From assembly GCF_001620265.1 (NCBI RefSeq), contig NZ_CP012661.1, positions 4,601,001 to 4,665,000 of the forward strand: a DNA stretch of 64,000 nt. Reading direction: 5' to 3'. A program made the position numbers and the translations under genes. The notes beneath the pieces are model-generated. The model searched no databases, was not told where the DNA came from, and saw only the letters and a program-made list of their open reading frames with translations. The DNA is from Frigidibacter mobilis. GTDB taxonomy: Bacteria > Pseudomonadota > Alphaproteobacteria > Rhodobacterales > Rhodobacteraceae. Shown here piece after piece: positions 37,530 to 45,804 of the stretch; within the stretch, counting starts at the first letter, position 1, and each line of letters begins with the position of its first letter.

Positions 37530-37628
37530 CTTCGCCTCCTCTGCCGTTGTCGGTTGCACCAGGACCGGCTTTCGCACAGTCTCCGCCCCCAAGGTATCAG
37601 CCCGGACGAAGAACAGGGAGTCACAGTC

Positions 37629-38759
37629 ATGCGCACGCGCGCCGCGGTAGCCGTAGCAGCGGGGAAACCGCTTGAGATCATGGAGGTGAACCTCGAGGGG
37701 CCGAAGGCCGGCGAGGTTCTGGTGGAGATCAAGGCGACGGGCATCTGCCATACCGACGAGTTCACGCTGTCGGGCGCGGATCCGGAGGGGCTCTTCCCGG
37801 CGATTCTCGGGCATGAGGGGGCGGGGGTGGTGCTGGAATGCGGGCCCGGCGTCACCACGCTGAAGCCGGGCGACCATGTGATCCCGCTCTACACGCCCGA
37901 ATGCCGGCAATGCCCCAGCTGCCTCAGCCAGAAGACCAACCTGTGCACGGCGATCCGCTCGACGCAAGGGCAGGGCCTGCTGCCTGACGGGACCACGCGG
38001 TTCTCGATGCTCGACGGCACGCCGATCCACCATTACATGGGCTGCTCGACCTTCGCCAACCACACGGTTGTGCCGGAAATCGCGCTGGCCAAGGTCCGCC
38101 CGGACGCGCCCTTCGACAAGATCTGCTACATCGGCTGCGGCGTCACCACCGGCATCGGCGCGGTCATCAACACCGCGAAGGTGGAGATCGGGGCCAAGGC
38201 GGTGGTCTTCGGCCTTGGCGGGATCGGGCTCAACGTGATCCAGGGCCTGCGGCTGGCGGGGGCCGACATGATTATCGGGGTCGACCTCAACAACGACAAG
38301 AAGGAATGGGGGGAGCGCTTCGGCATGACCCATTTCGTGAACCCGCGCGAGATCGAGGGCTCGATCGTGGCGCATATCGTCGAGCTGACCAAGACCCCGT
38401 TCGACCAGATCGGCGGCGCCGATTACAGCTTCGACTGCACCGGCAACGTCAAGGTGATGCGCGACGCGCTGGAATGCACGCACCGGGGCTGGGGCGTGTC
38501 GGTGGTGATCGGCGTTGCGCCGGCGGGGGCCGAGATCCAGACCCGGCCGTTCCAGCTGGTCACCGGGCGGGTGTGGAAGGGCACGGCCTTCGGCGGCGCC
38601 CGCGGCCGGACGGATGTGCCGCAGATCGTGGACTGGTACATGCAGGGCAAGATCGAGATCGACCCGATGATTACCCACACGCTGAGCCTCGAGGACATCA
38701 ACAAGGGCTTCGACCTGATGCATTCGGGCGAAAGCATCCGGAGCGTGGTGGTGTACTAG
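37629..38759 (+). CDS. frmA: S-(hydroxymethyl)glutathione dehydrogenase (class III alcohol dehydrogenase)
   Basis: A 376-residue zinc alcohol dehydrogenase of class III. Catalytic zinc ligands include Cys40 and His62 ([15 protein letters not shown]) and Cys at IGCGVTTG; structural zinc uses Cys92, 95, 98 and 106. The nucleotide fold has [14 protein letters not shown]. It oxidises S-hydroxymethylglutathione, made from formaldehyde, to S-formylglutathione. The matching hydrolase gene is at 43890, not adjacent. The start at 37629 gives [15 protein letters not shown], the family form. Confidence 0.96.
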   Translation: MRTRAAVAVAAGKPLEIMEVNLEGPKAGEVLVEIKATGICHTDEFTLSGADPEGLFPAILGHEGAGVVLECGPGVTTLKPGDHVIPLYTPECRQCPSCLSQKTNLCTAIRSTQGQGLLPDGTTRFSMLDGTPIHHYMGCSTFANHTVVPEIALAKVRPDAPFDKICYIGCGVTTGIGAVINTAKVEIGAKAVVFGLGGIGLNVIQGLRLAGADMIIGVDLNNDKKEWGERFGMTHFVNPREIEGSIVAHIVELTKTPFDQIGGADYSFDCTGNVKVMRDALECTHRGWGVSVVIGVAPAGAEIQTRPFQLVTGRVWKGTAFGGARGRTDVPQIVDWYMQGKIEIDPMITHTLSLEDINKGFDLMHSGESIRSVVVY

Positions 38760-38770
38760 CCGCGCGATTG

Positions 38771-38794
38771 CCTGCGGCGCAGCCGCGCCGCAGG
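38771..38794. terminator. Bidirectional 10-bp terminator between frmA and a LysR gene
   Basis: CCTGCGGCGC pairs perfectly with GCGCCGCAGG around an AGCC loop. It lies between two convergent genes and is followed by TGTTTC on the plus strand. Confidence 0.7.
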
Positions 38795-38798
38795 TGTT

Positions 38799-39671
38799 TC
38801 AGAAGATGGTGACCAGCCAGTCCACGAAGCGGTCGACGGCGGCCCGCCTTGCGCCCTTCGGCATCACCGCCGCATAGGTCAGCGAGGGCAAGCCGCCGAC
38901 CGGCAGCACGACCAGGCGCCCCGCCTCGAGGTCGTCGCGGCAGATGACCTCGGTCGCCAGCAGCACGCCCAGGCCGCGCCGCGCGGCCGACATCTCCAGA
39001 TGCGGGCTGCCCAGATGGATCTGCCGCAAGGCGGCAGGGTCGAGGCCCGCGCTCCGCAGCCGGTCATGATCCCAGGTCTTGTCATGGTCCAGAAGCCAGG
39101 GCAGATCCGCGGGGTCCGCCCCGCCATCGCCCAGCAACGAGGGCGCGCAGACGGCCAGCAGCGGCGTCCTCCCCAAAGGGCGCAGTTCCTCGGAGGCGGG
39201 GCACTCCCAGCCATCCGACAGCGCCCGCACCGCCAGATCGAAGCCGTCGCGGTCCAGATCGACCCGCGTCTGGCTGGGTGACATCGCCACCTCGATGCCG
39301 GGATGCAGCGCCCAGAACTCCGGCAGCCTGGGGATGATGAGGGTTTCGGCGATGAAGGTCGTGGTCGCCACGAACAGCGGCCGCCGCTCCTCGCTGCGGC
39401 GCAGGGCCTCGATCCCGGCGGTGATGCTGCCGAAGCCCTCGTCCAGGCACTGCGCCAGCCTACGCCCCGCTTCGGTCAACCCGACGCTGCGCCCCACCCG
39501 CTGCACCAGCTGCACGCCCAGCTCTCGCTCCAGCGCCCGGACCTGCTGGGTGACGGCCGCATGGGTGACATTCAGCACACGGCCGGCGCCGGTAAAGCCG
39601 CCGTGGCGCGCCGTGGCATCGAAGGCCCGCAGGGAGGAGAGCGAAGGCAGCGCGCGCCAGGACGATGACAT
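38799..39671 (-). CDS. LysR-family transcriptional regulator (GcvA-like)
   Basis: A 290-residue regulator. The N-terminal winged helix has LPSLSSLRAFDATARHGGFTGAG and the recognition region THAAVTQQVRALERELG; the remainder is a periplasmic-binding-like effector domain. The alanine-rich opening PSLSSLRAF resembles the GcvA/AmpR branch. Its target is unknown; the divergent partner is only a small possible gene at 39767. Confidence 0.9.
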   Translation of the reverse strand: MSSSWRALPSLSSLRAFDATARHGGFTGAGRVLNVTHAAVTQQVRALERELGVQLVQRVGRSVGLTEAGRRLAQCLDEGFGSITAGIEALRRSEERRPLFVATTTFIAETLIIPRLPEFWALHPGIEVAMSPSQTRVDLDRDGFDLAVRALSDGWECPASEELRPLGRTPLLAVCAPSLLGDGGADPADLPWLLDHDKTWDHDRLRSAGLDPAALRQIHLGSPHLEMSAARRGLGVLLATEVICRDDLEAGRLVVLPVGGLPSLTYAAVMPKGARRAAVDRFVDWLVTIF

Positions 39672-39766
39672 GTAAGTTGAGCTTTCGTATTTTGGAAATT
39701 CCTGATTCCGAGTTTCACGCGTTTCAGTGTATTTGTCGCGGAAAATCCATCGGGAGCCAGAAATTC

Positions 39767-39979
39767 ATGTTATATGTCGTGGATCTGAACATCCTGCGCG
39801 CCTATGATCGGCACCACCCCGATGGCCGGCCCAGGGACCCGCATCAGATGTATCGCCGCGAGGCAATCTTGCAGCACAGGCGCGCGCGGCGCGCTGCCCT
39901 TGGCGGCCTGCTGCGAGGACTGGCCCGCAGGCTGCGGGGCAAGGCAACGGTCGCGCCGGCCGCGGCCTGCCGATCCTGA
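39767..39979 (+). CDS. Possible small basic protein, unassigned
   Basis: A 70-residue frame starting after CGGGAGCCAG. The sequence is very Arg-rich in its second half (REAILQHRRARRAALGG and RGLARRLRGK), somewhat like DUF1127-type small proteins but without a clear match. It is divergent from the LysR gene and its 5' region is AT-rich. It may be real; composition alone also permits chance. Nothing else was recognised between 39672 and 40084. Confidence 0.4.
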   Translation: MLYVVDLNILRAYDRHHPDGRPRDPHQMYRREAILQHRRARRAALGGLLRGLARRLRGKATVAPAAACRS

Positions 39980-40084
39980 CGTCGCAGCCAGCGGCAGGCA
40001 CCCGCAGGTGGGGCGGTACAAGAGGCCGGCCTTTTCACCCCGGCCGGTTTGGGGCATGAAGGAGAAAACCGGAAGGATGATCCT

Positions 40085-40843
40085 ATGGCTGACCACCGCG
40101 CCCCCCGCCTGTGCGTCCTGATCGACGCCGACAACGTGCCCGCCCATTATGCCGGTGCGATCTTCGATGAGGTGGCGAGCCTTGGCGAAGCCTCGGTCCG
40201 GCGGATCTATGGCGACTGGTCGGCGGTGCGGCTGAACCGCTGGGCCGAGAAGGTCGCGGCGCTGGGGCTGGTGGCCGACCAGCAGTTCTCCAACACCAAG
40301 GGCAAGAACGCCTCGGATATCGGGCTGGTGATCGCGGCGATGGATTTCCTGCATTCGCGGCTGTTCGACGGGTTCGTGCTGGTCAGCTCGGACAGCGATT
40401 TCACCCGGCTGGCGGCGCGGATCCGCGAGCAGGGGCTCGATGTCTATGGCATCGGCGAGAAGAAGACGCCCGAGGCCTTCCGCATGGCCTGCAAGCGCTT
40501 CATCTATGTGGAGAACCTTGGTGCCGATGATGCGGCGCCGGAACCCGCAAGCGAAACGCAGGGTGACGCTGCCCCTGCGGTGCGGCAGGGCGAGCCGGCG
40601 CGGCGCGGCAAGGAGGCGCCGGCAATGGCGATTCCGCTGATTATCGCGGCGATGCGGGCTATCGACCCGGATGGCGAGTGGTATTCGCTGGGGCCGATCG
40701 GGCAGTTCATCACCCAGGCGAACCCCGATTTCGACGTGCGCAGCTATGGCGCGTCGAAGTTCAGCGACCTGGTGAGGAAGACCGGCCGATTCGAGGTGAA
40801 GCAGGGCCCCGGCAACACGCTGCTGGCGCGGGATCTGGCGTAG
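40085..40843 (+). CDS. NYN/PIN-like nuclease with C-terminal LOTUS-type domain
   Basis: A 252-residue protein. Residues ~5-145 form an NYN (LabA-like) domain with the acidic metal-site pattern LIDADNVP, KNASDIGLVIAAMD and VSSDSDFTRLA. After a linker, residues ~185-250 resemble an OST-HTH/LOTUS fold (IIAAMRAIDPDGEWYSLG and SYGASKFSDLVRKTGRFEVK). NYN domains cut RNA and LOTUS domains bind RNA, so it is probably an RNA-processing enzyme; its targets are unknown. It converges with the TetR gene, with only 3 bases between them. Confidence 0.87.
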   Translation: MADHRAPRLCVLIDADNVPAHYAGAIFDEVASLGEASVRRIYGDWSAVRLNRWAEKVAALGLVADQQFSNTKGKNASDIGLVIAAMDFLHSRLFDGFVLVSSDSDFTRLAARIREQGLDVYGIGEKKTPEAFRMACKRFIYVENLGADDAAPEPASETQGDAAPAVRQGEPARRGKEAPAMAIPLIIAAMRAIDPDGEWYSLGPIGQFITQANPDFDVRSYGASKFSDLVRKTGRFEVKQGPGNTLLARDLA

Positions 40844-40846
40844 CGC

Positions 40847-41467
40847 TCAGGTCACGCCGTAGCGCGCCATGAACATCGCTACCGCGCCGTCGATGATGCG
40901 GCGTGCCTCGGCCGGGGCGCAGCATTGCCCGATGCCATAGATCAGCCGGTCATGGATGCCGGCCTTGCACAGTTCGGCGAACTGCTCGGCGGCAAGGTCG
41001 ATATCGTCGATGCGAAGCTCTCCGCGGTCGACCGCCTGGCGCAGGTAGTCGGCCAGCCGGTCGCGGACCAGCAGCGGGCCGGAGGAGTAGAACTGCGGGC
41101 CAAGCTGCGGGAAGCGGTCGCCCTCGGCCACGCAGATGCGGTAGACGCGCTGGCCGAACTCGGACGATATGAAGGCGACGATCCGTTCGGCCGCGCCGCG
41201 CAGCACCACCTCGGGTGCGGCGGTCAGGTCGAGCACCTCCATCGCCTCATCGGCCTGGCGGACGCATTCGGTCCTGGCCACTTCCATGAAAAGCAGGCGC
41301 TTGTCGGGGAAGTAGCTGTAGAGCGTCGCCTTGGAGACGCCCGCCTCGCGCGCGATGTCATCGACGCTGGCGCCTTCGAAACCGTCGCGCAGAAAGACCG
41401 TGCGGGCGCCGTCAAGCACCTGGTCGAACTTGCGGCCTTTCCTGATCTCGGTCTGCCCGTCGGCCAT
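40847..41467 (-). CDS. TetR/AcrR-family transcriptional regulator
   Basis: A 206-residue repressor. The N-terminal helix-turn-helix shows ASVDDIAREAGVSKATLYSYF near residues 35-55 (given by its ends ASVDDIA and LYSYF), and the helical C-terminal part is the effector pocket. The start at 41467 (MADGQTE) is chosen because the longer frame upstream is Pro/Arg-rich. It lies 79 bases downstream of a small exported-protein gene on the same strand, and two TGAAC-N6-GTTCA palindromes upstream of that gene are likely its operators. Confidence 0.9.
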   Translation of the reverse strand: MADGQTEIRKGRKFDQVLDGARTVFLRDGFEGASVDDIAREAGVSKATLYSYFPDKRLLFMEVARTECVRQADEAMEVLDLTAAPEVVLRGAAERIVAFISSEFGQRVYRICVAEGDRFPQLGPQFYSSGPLLVRDRLADYLRQAVDRGELRIDDIDLAAEQFAELCKAGIHDRLIYGIGQCCAPAEARRIIDGAVAMFMARYGVT

Positions 41468-41546
41468 GACGCCGTCCCTCCCTGCGCTGGCGATCATAGC
41501 CCCAGCGGAGCGCGAACGGCAAGGCGGCCCGCCGAGGGGCGCTGCG

Positions 41547-41732
41547 TCAGCGGCTGGGTTCGACGACCGGGGCGACCGGGGTCTGGGCATCCCGGGTGGT
41601 GAGCCCGTCATTGGCCGGGACCGGGAAGTCGAGCCGCGGCAGGTCGAAGCCGAAGGAACCGGCGGCTGCGGGCAGGCCCGCCAGCGGCAGTGTGGTCAGG
41701 GCAAGGACGGCGGCGAGGACAAGACGTTTCAT
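41547..41732 (-). CDS. Small exported protein of unknown function
   Basis: A 61-residue protein with a clear signal peptide (MKRLVLAAVLALTTLPLAG then AAAGS) and a mature part of only ~35 residues (PRLDFPVPANDGLTTRDAQ). It starts after CGGAGC and sits between a TetR gene and the operator region, so it is probably the first gene of the repressor operon. No family is recognised. Confidence 0.6.
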   Translation of the reverse strand: MKRLVLAAVLALTTLPLAGLPAAAGSFGFDLPRLDFPVPANDGLTTRDAQTPVAPVVEPSR

Positions 41733-41754
41733 GATCTAGCTCCGATGTTTAAGC

Positions 41755-41770
41755 TGAACTGATCGGTTCA
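41755..41770. promoter_or_regulatory. TetR-like operator palindrome, site 1
   Basis: The 16-mer TGAAC-TGATCG-GTTCA, extended by one base each side to CTGAAC...GTTCAG. It lies 22 bases upstream of the small exported-protein gene. The same TGAAC-N6-GTTCA architecture recurs at 41817-41832. Confidence 0.6.
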
Positions 41771-41812
41771 GATGGGGAGTATCTAAACCCGGGAGTTCAG
41801 ATTCGCAAGAGT

Positions 41813-41836
41813 AAAATGAACCGAACAGTTCATTTT
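41813..41836. promoter_or_regulatory. TetR-like operator palindrome, site 2
   Basis: A perfect inverted repeat with 9-base arms AAAATGAAC and GTTCATTTT around CGAACA. The core TGAAC-N6-GTTCA matches site 1. A lone GTTCA half-site is at 41795-41799. Position between two divergent genes suggests control of both. Confidence 0.65.
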
Positions 41837-41884
41837 CGACTGCGGCAGCTTGCGGCCTTGTCGGCGGCTGAAGGGGGCGATATA

Positions 41885-41899
41885 TTGGAATCATTCTAA
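41885..41899 (+). promoter_or_regulatory. Irr-type iron control element (ICE) before mbfA
   Basis: TTGGAAT-C-ATTCTAA is a near-perfect palindrome (six of seven arm positions pair) with the GAAT...ATTC centre of Irr boxes. It ends 14 bases before the mbfA start. Irr repression of mbfA has been reported in several Alphaproteobacteria, including Rhodobacter; that it acts here is inferred. Confidence 0.65.
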
Positions 41900-41913
41900 A
41901 ATCGGAGCCCCCC

Positions 41914-42891
41914 ATGATCCCCGGCCTTGCTACCCGGCGAAAGTTCAGTGACCTGTCCGAGCGCGAGATCCTTGCGCTGGCGATCTTTTCCGAAGAGGAC
42001 GACGCGCGCATCTATCGCAGCTATGCCGAAGGGCTGCGCGCCGACTATCCCGCCTCGGCGAAGGTGTTCGACGAGATGGCGGCCGAGGAGGACGAGCACC
42101 GCAAGCGGCTGATCGAGGCATTCCGTGCCCGGTTCGGCGAGGTGATCCCGCTGATCCGGCGTGAGCATGTGGCGGGCTATTACGCGCGCCGCCCGGTCTG
42201 GCTGATCGAGGGGCTGGGGCTGGACCGGATCCGCGCCGAAGCTTCGGCGATGGAGCAGGATGCGGCGCGCTTCTACACGGCGGCGGCGCAGGCCAGTACC
42301 GATGCGGCCACGCGCAAGCTGCTGGGCGATCTGGCGGCGGCCGAGGCCGGGCACAAGACCCGCGCCGACGCGCTGACTGCCGAGCATCTGGAACCGGAGG
42401 CGCGCGAGACCGAGGACCGGCTGGCGCGGCGGCAATTCGTGCTGACCTGGGTGCAGCCGGGGCTGGCGGGGCTGATGGACGGGTCGGTTTCCACGCTGGC
42501 GCCGATCTTCGCCACCGCCTTTGCCACCCGCGATCCGCATACGACGCTGCTGGTCGGGCTTGCGGCCTCCATCGGCGCCGGGATCAGCATGGGCTTCACC
42601 GAGGCCGCGCATGATGACGGGGTGTTGTCGGGCCGCGGCGCGCCGTGGAAGCGCGGGATCGCCTCGGGCGTGATGACCACGCTTGGCGGGCTGGGTCACG
42701 CGCTGCCTTACCTCATCGCCGACTTCTGGACAGCAACGACGATCGCCTTCGTGGTGGTGTTCGTGGAGCTTTGGGCCATCGTCTGGATCCAGAACCGCTT
42801 CATGGACACGCCGTTCCTGCGTGCCACTTTCCAGGTGGTTCTGGGCGGCGCGCTGGTCTTTGCCGCGGGGGCGCTGATCGGCGCGGGATAG
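41914..42891 (+). CDS. mbfA: Membrane-bound ferritin A (ferritin-like domain fused to VIT1/CCC1 transporter)
   Basis: A 325-residue protein with two parts. Residues ~15-150 form a rubrerythrin/ferritin-like di-iron domain with iron-ligand patterns SEEDDARIYRSYAE, EEDEHRKRL and AEAGHK. Residues ~165-325 form a VIT1/CCC1-type membrane transporter with five helices (LAGLMDGSVSTLAPIFATAF is the signature, given here by LAGLMDGS and STLAPI). MbfA exports iron and guards against iron and peroxide stress. The promoter region carries an Irr-like box and two TetR-like palindromes. Confidence 0.94.
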   Translation: MIPGLATRRKFSDLSEREILALAIFSEEDDARIYRSYAEGLRADYPASAKVFDEMAAEEDEHRKRLIEAFRARFGEVIPLIRREHVAGYYARRPVWLIEGLGLDRIRAEASAMEQDAARFYTAAAQASTDAATRKLLGDLAAAEAGHKTRADALTAEHLEPEARETEDRLARRQFVLTWVQPGLAGLMDGSVSTLAPIFATAFATRDPHTTLLVGLAASIGAGISMGFTEAAHDDGVLSGRGAPWKRGIASGVMTTLGGLGHALPYLIADFWTATTIAFVVVFVELWAIVWIQNRFMDTPFLRATFQVVLGGALVFAAGALIGAG

Positions 42892-42892
42892 C

Positions 42893-42917
42893 GCAGCCGC
42901 ATATGGCACGCGGCTGC
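42893..42917 (+). terminator. Hairpin after mbfA
   Basis: An 8-bp stem GCAGCCGC/GCGGCTGC around a 9-base loop, starting at the second base after the stop codon. Probable transcript end, without a T tract. Confidence 0.5.
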
Positions 42918-42939
42918 ACGGCGTGCTACGCCTTGCGCG

Positions 42940-43872
42940 ATGCTGGCGATATTCCTCAAAACCCTGCCCTTCTTCGCGTTGATCGGCCTTGGCTGGGTCG
43001 CCGGACGCATCCGCTTTTTCCCCGAGGAAGCAACGGCCTGGCTGACGAAGTTCGTGTTCTATTTCGCGCTGTCGGCGATGCTGTTCCGCTTTGCCGCGAA
43101 CCTGTCGCTGGCCGAGATATTCGACACCGGATTCGTGCTGGCCTATCTGTGCGGATCGGCGCTGGTCTGGATCGTGGCGATGGCCGTGGCCCGGATCCGC
43201 GGCGAGGGGCTGGCCCCGGCGGCGATGGAGGCCCATACCGCGATGACCGGCAATACCGGCTTTCTGGGCGTGCCGATGCTGGTGGTGCTGCTGGGGGTGC
43301 AGGCGGCCGGGCCGGTACTGATGGTGCTGACCATCGACATGATCGTGTTCTCGTCCCTGGTCACCATGCTGATTACCGGCGCGCGGCAGGGCCGGGTCTC
43401 GGTCGCGCTTCTGGGCGCGCTGGCAGCGGGGCTGCTGCGCAACCCGATGATAATGTCGATGCTGGCGGGGTTGGCCTGGTCGGGGCTGCACCTGCCGATG
43501 CCGGCGCCGCTGGACGAGTTCACGCAGATCCTGGGCGCCGCCGCCACGCCGGGCGCGCTGTTCGCCATCGGCGCCTCGCTGGCGGCGCGGCGCGCGGCAG
43601 AGCGGGTAGCGCCGGCGGTCTGGCTGAGCTTCGCCAAGCTGGTGCTGCATCCGGCGGCGGTGGCCGTCGCGGCGCTGTGGGTCTTCGCGGTGGACCGCTA
43701 TGCCGCGGGGGTGATGATTGCCGCGGCGGCGCTTCCGGTTGCCGGCAATGTCTATATCCTTGCGCATCATTACGGGGTCGCCCAGGCACGGGTGTCTGCG
43801 GCGATCCTGATCTCGACCGCGGCCAGCATCCTTACGGTGCCCGCGGTCATCGCCTGGGTCACGGGCGCCTGA
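42940..43872 (+). CDS. AEC family (auxin efflux carrier) transporter
   Basis: A 310-residue membrane protein with about ten helices in two halves. It has LIGLGWVAGRIRFFP at the first helix pair and the family crossover HTAMTGNTGFLGVPML. Bacterial AEC members export or import small dicarboxylates or malonate; substrate is unknown. It lies 48 bases after mbfA and 17 before fghA, all on the plus strand. Confidence 0.88.
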   Translation: MLAIFLKTLPFFALIGLGWVAGRIRFFPEEATAWLTKFVFYFALSAMLFRFAANLSLAEIFDTGFVLAYLCGSALVWIVAMAVARIRGEGLAPAAMEAHTAMTGNTGFLGVPMLVVLLGVQAAGPVLMVLTIDMIVFSSLVTMLITGARQGRVSVALLGALAAGLLRNPMIMSMLAGLAWSGLHLPMPAPLDEFTQILGAAATPGALFAIGASLAARRAAERVAPAVWLSFAKLVLHPAAVAVAALWVFAVDRYAAGVMIAAAALPVAGNVYILAHHYGVAQARVSAAILISTAASILTVPAVIAWVTGA

Positions 43873-43889
43873 ACCCATAGGAGACTGCA

Positions 43890-44723
43890 ATGCGGACGAT
43901 TTCGGAAAACAAGAGCTTTGGCGGCGTGCAGGGCGTCTATGCGCATCAGTCCGACAGCTGCGGCTGCGAGATGACCTTCGGCCTGTTCCTGCCCGAAGAA
44001 GCCGAGGAACATCCGGTGCCGCTGCTGTGGTATCTGTCGGGCCTGACCTGCACGCATGAGAATGCGATGGTGAAGGCCGGGGCGCAGCAATGGGCGGCGG
44101 AATACGGGGTGGCGGTGGTGTTCCCCGACACCTCGCCCCGCGGCAAGGGCGTTGCCGATGACGAGGCCTTCGACTTGGGCCAGGGCGCGGGCTTCTACGT
44201 CAACGCAACACAGGCTCCCTGGGCCAGGCATTACAAGATGTGGGACTATATCGCCGAAGAGCTGCCGCGGATCGTGACCACGAATTTCGAGGTGGATGAC
44301 GAGCGCCAGTCGATCACCGGGCATTCGATGGGCGGGCATGGCGCGCTGACGCTGGCGATGCGCCTGCAGGGACGGTTCCGCTCGGTTTCCGCCTTCGCGC
44401 CGATTGCCAGCCCAACCACGAGCGACTGGGGGCGCAAGCAGTTCGGGGCCTATCTTGGCCCGGATGAAAGCCTCTGGGCCGATCATGACGCCAGCCTGCG
44501 GATGCGCGCCGTGGGCTTTGACGGCCCGGTGCTGATCGACCAGGGCGCCAAGGACCAGTTCCTGCACCTGCTGAAGCCCGAGGCGCTGGCCGAGGCGATG
44601 ATGGCACGGCGCCAGCCCGGACAGATGCGGATGCAGCCGGGCTATGACCACAGCTATTACTTCGTCTCGACCTTCATGGCCGACCATGTCGCCTTCCACG
44701 CCGAAAACCTCTACGCCCGCTGA
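43890..44723 (+). CDS. fghA: S-formylglutathione hydrolase
   Basis: A 277-residue alpha/beta-hydrolase of the esterase D type. The nucleophile is the serine of GHSMGGHGALTLAMR; the GLTCTHENAMVKAGAQ block and the C-terminal YDHSYYFVSTFMADH (catalytic His) are diagnostic. It hydrolyses S-formylglutathione to formate and glutathione, the step after FrmA at 37629. It is followed after three bases by the YaiI gene. Confidence 0.95.
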   Translation: MRTISENKSFGGVQGVYAHQSDSCGCEMTFGLFLPEEAEEHPVPLLWYLSGLTCTHENAMVKAGAQQWAAEYGVAVVFPDTSPRGKGVADDEAFDLGQGAGFYVNATQAPWARHYKMWDYIAEELPRIVTTNFEVDDERQSITGHSMGGHGALTLAMRLQGRFRSVSAFAPIASPTTSDWGRKQFGAYLGPDESLWADHDASLRMRAVGFDGPVLIDQGAKDQFLHLLKPEALAEAMMARRQPGQMRMQPGYDHSYYFVSTFMADHVAFHAENLYAR

Positions 44724-44726
44724 GCC

Positions 44727-45194
44727 ATGACCGCGCTTTACATCGACGCCGATGCCTGTCCGGTGAAGGACGAGGCGCTGCGCGTGGCCGAGCGGCTGGG
44801 GGTGCGGATGCTGCTGGTCTCCAACGGGGGCTTGCGCATCTCGCCGCATCCGCTGGTGGAGATGGTGTTCGTGCCCGACGGCCCCGACCTTGCCGATATC
44901 TGGATCGCCGAGCGGGCGGGGCGCGGCGATGTGGTGGTGACGGGGGATATCCCGCTGGCCGCCAAATGCGTGGCCGCCGGCGCGAGGGTGCTGAAGCACA
45001 ATGGCGAGGCGCTGACCCCGGCCAATATCGGCAACGTGCTGGCGACGCGCGACCTGATGGCCGATCTGCGCGCCGCCGATCCGTTCCGACAGGGCGGGGG
45101 CAAGGGCTTTACAAAGGCCGACCGCTCCCGTTTTCTCGACGCGCTGGACCGGATGCTGCGGGCGGCAATCAAAGAGGGCACGGATGACACCTGA
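44727..45194 (+). CDS. YaiI/YqxD family protein (DUF188, PIN-like)
   Basis: A 155-residue protein of the YaiI/YqxD family. It opens with the acidic [22 protein letters not shown] and has [17 protein letters not shown] and a C-terminal [15 protein letters not shown]. The fold resembles PIN nucleases, but the activity is not established. It overlaps the HAD gene by 11 bases, so translation is coupled. Confidence 0.92.
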   Translation: MTALYIDADACPVKDEALRVAERLGVRMLLVSNGGLRISPHPLVEMVFVPDGPDLADIWIAERAGRGDVVVTGDIPLAAKCVAAGARVLKHNGEALTPANIGNVLATRDLMADLRAADPFRQGGGKGFTKADRSRFLDALDRMLRAAIKEGTDDT

Positions 45195-45804
45195 GGCAGT
45201 GGTCTTCGACATCGGCAACGTGCTGATCGAATGGAACCCCGAGCGGCATTACGACACGGTGATGGACCCGGCCGAGCGCGCCCGGATGTTCGCCGCCGTC
45301 GACCTGCACGCGATGAACGATGAGGTGGACCGCGGCGCCCCGTTCCAGGCCACGATCTACGCCCATGCCGAGCTGTATCCGGAATGGCGCAGCGCCATCC
45401 GCCGCTGGCATGATGACTGGATCCACATGGCCAGCCCGGCGATCCCCCACTCCGTTCGCCTGCTGCGCAAGCTGCGGGACAAGGGCGTGCCGGTCTTTGC
45501 CCTCACCAATTTCGGCATCGACAGCTTTGCCTATGCCCAGACGCAATATGATTTCCTGGCCGAGTTCGACCGCGCCTATGTCAGCGGCCATATCGGCCTC
45601 ATCAAGCCCGATTCCGCGATCTATGCTGCGGTCGAGGCCGATTGCGGCCTGCCCCCCGGCGCGCTGCTGTTCACCGATGACCGCGCCGACAATATCGCCG
45701 CCGCCGCAGCCCGCGGTTGGCAGACCCATCATTTCAATGGCCCCGAAGGCTGGGCGGTACGGCTGGTCGCCGAGGGCTTTCTGACCGCCGAGGAGGCAGC
45801 ATGA
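45184..45804 (+). CDS. HAD-superfamily hydrolase (HAD-IA)
   Basis: A 206-residue hydrolase. Motif I is [12 protein letters not shown] with the nucleophile Asp9; the second position that is usually Asp is Gly, as in YihX-like enzymes. [11 protein letters not shown] is motif II and HIGLIKPD and FTDDRADNI are motifs III and IV. It probably dephosphorylates a small metabolite. It overlaps its upstream and downstream neighbours. Confidence 0.9.
   Translation: MTPEAVVFDIGNVLIEWNPERHYDTVMDPAERARMFAAVDLHAMNDEVDRGAPFQATIYAHAELYPEWRSAIRRWHDDWIHMASPAIPHSVRLLRKLRDKGVPVFALTNFGIDSFAYAQTQYDFLAEFDRAYVSGHIGLIKPDSAIYAAVEADCGLPPGALLFTDDRADNIAAAAARGWQTHHFNGPEGWAVRLVAEGFLTAEEAA

Noticed and set aside
41896..43890. 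664-codon minus-strand frame over mbfA and the AEC gene
   Set aside because: Antisense shadow with biased composition; both plus-strand genes are clear family members.
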